From positions 1 through 64,000 of the forward strand of contig JAYVOF010000234.1 of NCBI GenBank assembly GCA_043758105.1: a DNA stretch of 64,000 nt. The letters run 5' to 3'. This document shows, piece by piece, positions 61,326-64,000 of the stretch. The notes beneath the pieces are model-generated. The model saw only the letters and a program-made list of their open reading frames with translations, ran no database searches and had not been told where the DNA came from. The DNA is from JANPPS01 sp043758105 (GTDB taxonomy: Bacteria; Pseudomonadota; Alphaproteobacteria; Acetobacterales; Acetobacteraceae). Numbering within the stretch: position 1 is the stretch's first letter; each line of letters starts with the position of its first letter. The translations under genes were made by a program, and so were the position numbers.

Positions 61326-62192
61326 CTAGCCCTGCACGCCCCAGCGCCGCACCGTCCGCCGTTCGATCGTGCGGAACACCAGGTTCTCGACCGCGAGCCC
61401 GATCAGGATCACCGTCAGCAGCCCGGCGAATACCGAGGGAATTTCCAGCACGTTGCGGTTCTCGAAAATGAACCAGCCGAGCCCGCCCTTGCCGGAGGAG
61501 ACGCCGAATACCAGCTCGGCCGCGATCAGCGTGCGCCAGGCGAACGCCCAGCCGACTTTCAGGCCGGTGAGGATGGACGGGAACGCGGCGGGGATCAGCA
61601 CGAGCCACACGTAGCGGAGGCCCTTCAGTTCATAGTTGCGCCCGACCATGCGCAGCGTCTGCGACACGCCCAGGAACCCGGCATGCGTGTTGAGCGCCAC
61701 CGCCCACAGCACCGAGTGGATCAGCACGAACACCAGGCTCCCGGTGCCGAGCCCGAACCAGATCAGCGCCAGCGGCAACAACGCGATGGCCGGCAGCGGG
61801 TTGAACATGGCGGTCAGCGTCTCGAGAATGTCCGTGCCGATCCGGGTGCTGATGGCGGTGATGGTCAAGATGGCGGCGAGCAAGATGCCGAGGCTGTAAC
61901 CGATCAGCAGCACGCGGAGCGAGGTCCAGGCCCGCGCTGGTAATACTCCGGACACGATCGCATCCCGCCCAGCCTCCAGCGTCTCGGACAGGGTGGGGAA
62001 CAGCAGCGGGTTGTCGAGGAAGCGCGCATAGCCCTCCCAAATCAGGCCGAGCAGGATCAGGAACAGCGTTTTACGGATCCAGCCGGAGTTCCATAGCCGC
62101 TCGCCGAACGGCAGACGGCGCTCGACCTCGGGCAAACCCATGCCGGAATCCATCGTGGCCGCGCCGTAGATTTGGATGGCCGGGTCAGGCAT
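61326..62192 (-). CDS. ABC permease, nitrate/sulfonate/taurine type
   Basis: A 288-residue permease of the SsuC/TauC group with six helices. The ATPase-contact loop is in ELKGLRYVWLVLIPAAFPSI and the C-terminal AVENLVFRTIERRTVRRWG is typical. ATG 62192 overlaps the ATPase gene by eight bases. Together with the ATPase and binding protein upstream it forms a complete importer. Confidence 0.92.
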   Translation of the reverse strand: MPDPAIQIYGAATMDSGMGLPEVERRLPFGERLWNSGWIRKTLFLILLGLIWEGYARFLDNPLLFPTLSETLEAGRDAIVSGVLPARAWTSLRVLLIGYSLGILLAAILTITAISTRIGTDILETLTAMFNPLPAIALLPLALIWFGLGTGSLVFVLIHSVLWAVALNTHAGFLGVSQTLRMVGRNYELKGLRYVWLVLIPAAFPSILTGLKVGWAFAWRTLIAAELVFGVSSGKGGLGWFIFENRNVLEIPSVFAGLLTVILIGLAVENLVFRTIERRTVRRWGVQG

Positions 62193-62967
62193 CGGCGTCC
62201 TCCAGCTCGGCGCCGCGCTCGCTGAACAGCAAATCGTGGATGCGGGTCTCGAGCCGGGCGGCGCTGCCGTCTTCCGCGCCGACGTGCTCCACGCCATCGA
62301 TCTCGGCGCGGACGCGGCCCGGGTGGGGCGACAGCAGCAGGATGCGGTTGCCGATGCGGATGGCCTCGGCGATGGAGTGCGTGACGAACATGACGGTGAA
62401 GCGGGTGTCGGCCCAGAGTTGTAGCAATTCGTCCTGCATGCGCCGCCGGGTGAGGGCGTCCAAGGCGGCAAAGGGTTCATCCATGAGCAAAATATCCGGC
62501 TCCATCGCCATGCCGCGGGCGATGGCAACGCGCTGCTTCATGCCGCCGGACAGGGTGTGCGGCAGGCTGTCGGCGAATTTGGTGAGGCCGACCTTATCGA
62601 TATAGCCGCGCGCCCGCTCCCACGCCGCGTCCCGGGACATGCGGCGCGCCACACGGAGCGGGAACATCACGTTCTCCCGCACTGTTTTCCACGGCATTAG
62701 CTGATCGAATTCCTGGAACACCATCATCCGGTCGGCCCCGGGCTCGGTCACCTCGCGGCCCTTGATCCGGATGGTGCCCTCGTCGGGCCGCAAATAGCCG
62801 CCGACGGCTTTGAGCAACGTGCTCTTGCCGCAGCCGGACGGGCCGAGCACGACGTAGCGGTCGCCTTGGCGGACCTGAAAGCTCACCCGGTGCGTCGCCG
62901 TCACCAGCGTGCCCGGCGTCTTATATCGCAGCGTGACGCCGGCTACGTCCAGCAACGGCTCCATCAA
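62185..62967 (-). CDS. ABC ATPase, nitrate/sulfonate/taurine type
   Basis: A 260-residue ATPase with Walker A GPSGCGKST, Q-loop MVFQEFDQLMPW, signature LSGGMKQRVAIARG and Walker B ILLMDEPFAALD. A C-terminal extension of about 40 residues (EHVGAEDGSAARLETRI) is common in SsuB/TauB relatives. It overlaps the binding-protein stop by four bases. Confidence 0.95.
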   Translation of the reverse strand: MMEPLLDVAGVTLRYKTPGTLVTATHRVSFQVRQGDRYVVLGPSGCGKSTLLKAVGGYLRPDEGTIRIKGREVTEPGADRMMVFQEFDQLMPWKTVRENVMFPLRVARRMSRDAAWERARGYIDKVGLTKFADSLPHTLSGGMKQRVAIARGMAMEPDILLMDEPFAALDALTRRRMQDELLQLWADTRFTVMFVTHSIAEAIRIGNRILLLSPHPGRVRAEIDGVEHVGAEDGSAARLETRIHDLLFSERGAELEDADA

Positions 62968-63956
62968 TTGCCATCCAGATCGTGCGACATCGGGAAAAAA
63001 TAGTCGGTCCAGGCCTGCGGCTCGGTTTTGAGCGTGCCGATCCGGAACATGTGCTGCGCGGTGCGAAAGGTGCCCTGGGGCTTCGCCTGATAATCGTCCA
63101 TGCCTGGCGTCTGCATCATCACCAGCAGGTCGTCCGTGGGCGTCTTGTCGCCGGAGCCGGCCCGGTAGATCTCGATCGCATCCCGCGGATGGTCATGGAT
63201 AAACCCCGCTGCCTCGATCGTCGCGTCCTTGATCGCCCGGATCAACAACGGGTTGGCGGCGGCGAATTTGGTGGTGGCGAACGACACGGAATTGGTGAGC
63301 GGCCCGCCCATGATGGCGTGATCGTCGATCACCACGTGCGCCCCCTGGCGCAGCTCTTGGAACACGAAGGGCGGCGCCGAGAAATGACTCGCGACCTCGT
63401 GTCGCGGATTGCTGAGGGCGACGGCCGCGTCCGGATGGGACATCTGCACCTCGTTTCCATCCATATGCGCCCAGTCCTGCGCCCCGAACTGCGTCGCCGA
63501 GGCGATTTGCAGCAGCACCGCCTGGGTGGAGACGCGGACGGTCGGCACCGCGATCTTGTCCGTCGGCCCAAAATCCGCGAGCGTTTTGATCCGCGGATCG
63601 CGCGTCACCAAAACCAGCGGCAGGGCGGAGGACGCCGCAATGCCCTTCACACCCTCCTTGGTACGGTCCCACAGCAGGAGCAAATTCCCTGGTCCGGTAT
63701 TCACGACATCTATGGCACCGGCGAGCATCGCATCCGTCGCCGACCCGCCGCCCGCAAACGTCAACCACTCGACCCTAAGCGGCGACGCCCCGAGGGCCGC
63801 GGCATGGGCTTCCACCAGATGCCGCTGCTCCATGACATAGGTGGGCATATAGATGATGCTGGGCTGCCGGGTGATCTTGATGGCGGGGGCCTGGGCGAAC
63901 GCCGCGCCGGAGATCAAGACCAGCGCCGTGGCTAGCCAATGGTGTGACCGCATCAT
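62964..63956 (-). CDS. ABC substrate-binding protein, NMT1/SsuA-like
   Basis: A 330-residue periplasmic protein with a signal peptide (HHWLATALVLISGAAFAQA) and an NMT1-like fold (FAGGGSATDAMLAGAIDVVN, GIAASSALPLVLVTRDP). Substrates of relatives include sulfonates, nitrate, thiamin precursors and aromatics; this one is not determined. First gene of the importer operon; its promoter lies in 63957-64000. Confidence 0.92.
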   Translation of the reverse strand: MMRSHHWLATALVLISGAAFAQAPAIKITRQPSIIYMPTYVMEQRHLVEAHAAALGASPLRVEWLTFAGGGSATDAMLAGAIDVVNTGPGNLLLLWDRTKEGVKGIAASSALPLVLVTRDPRIKTLADFGPTDKIAVPTVRVSTQAVLLQIASATQFGAQDWAHMDGNEVQMSHPDAAVALSNPRHEVASHFSAPPFVFQELRQGAHVVIDDHAIMGGPLTNSVSFATTKFAAANPLLIRAIKDATIEAAGFIHDHPRDAIEIYRAGSGDKTPTDDLLVMMQTPGMDDYQAKPQGTFRTAQHMFRIGTLKTEPQAWTDYFFPMSHDLDGN

Positions 63957-64000
63957 CCCTCCTGCCTCTCGCGGGCTTGTGCCCGTTATATCAGCAGCAT

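Noticed and set aside
1..64000. CRISPR array or defence island
   Set aside because: No regularly spaced short direct repeats were seen, and apart from toxin-antitoxin genes no restriction, Cas, CBASS, retron or Abi-type gene was recognised. The YhaN/YhaO pair is better read as DNA repair.

Overview
The window is high-GC chromosomal DNA with tight alphaproteobacterial operons, many with ATGA or GTGA overlaps. An infA-maf-ribonuclease E/G-yacG block, a short-form hisG, a fused FAD-oxidoreductase/SelD and CgeB-like glycosyltransferases suggest Rhodospirillales, perhaps Acetobacteraceae. That placement is inference from gene content; no rRNA is present. The first ~1 kb is clearly more AT-rich than the rest and looks foreign.

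Layout. 1-3 kb: the N-terminal part of an Ig-like repeat surface protein (minus strand), an IS5-family element with TA target duplication, and an unrecognised gene whose 5' end the element seems to have displaced. 3.1-9.5 kb: orphan ParA, Nnr metabolite repair enzyme, malonyl-CoA decarboxylase coupled to an AceE/transketolase-like enzyme. 9.5-16.3 kb: hybrid histidine kinase, hisG-hisD, infA-maf-rng-yacG. 16.5-21.5 kb: tRNA-Phe and a branched-chain amino acid type ABC transporter with fused permeases. 21.6-29.3 kb: an eight-gene minus-strand glycan cassette (acetyltransferase, GT4, a glycosidase-like protein with apparently permuted barrel order, methyltransferase, nucleotidyltransferase, two tandem CgeB-like transferases, GT9-like protein). 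29.4-36.7 kb: nhaA carrying an in-frame palindromic repeat, hpxZ-like gene, a TetR/periplasmic-adaptor fusion, its RND pump and a beta-carbonic anhydrase. 36.7-37.6 kb: decayed toxin-antitoxin genes. 37.6-46.7 kb: lipoprotein, YhaN/YhaO-type ATPase-nuclease pair, MFS transporter, alpha-E/ATP-grasp pair. 46.8-50.9 kb: secreted protein, AbrB/VapC module with a hairpin over its start, tRNA-Tyr, phosphoesterase, lipid-type methyltransferase, MBL hydrolase. 50.9-64 kb: GT4, FAD-SelD fusion, LysR/NmrA/cupin group, radical SAM protein, a TVP38-MerA-like-glycosyltransferase operon and a sulfonate/nitrate-type ABC transporter.

The strongest candidates for new biology are (i) the single reading frame joining a TetR repressor to an RND adaptor through an ideal signal sequence; (ii) the glycoside hydrolase whose catalytic motifs precede what look like the first barrel strands; and (iii) a mobile palindrome of about 90 bp found in at least six places here, once in frame inside nhaA and once forming the end of an MFS gene. 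No CRISPR array, rRNA, phage gene or complete antiphage system was recognised.
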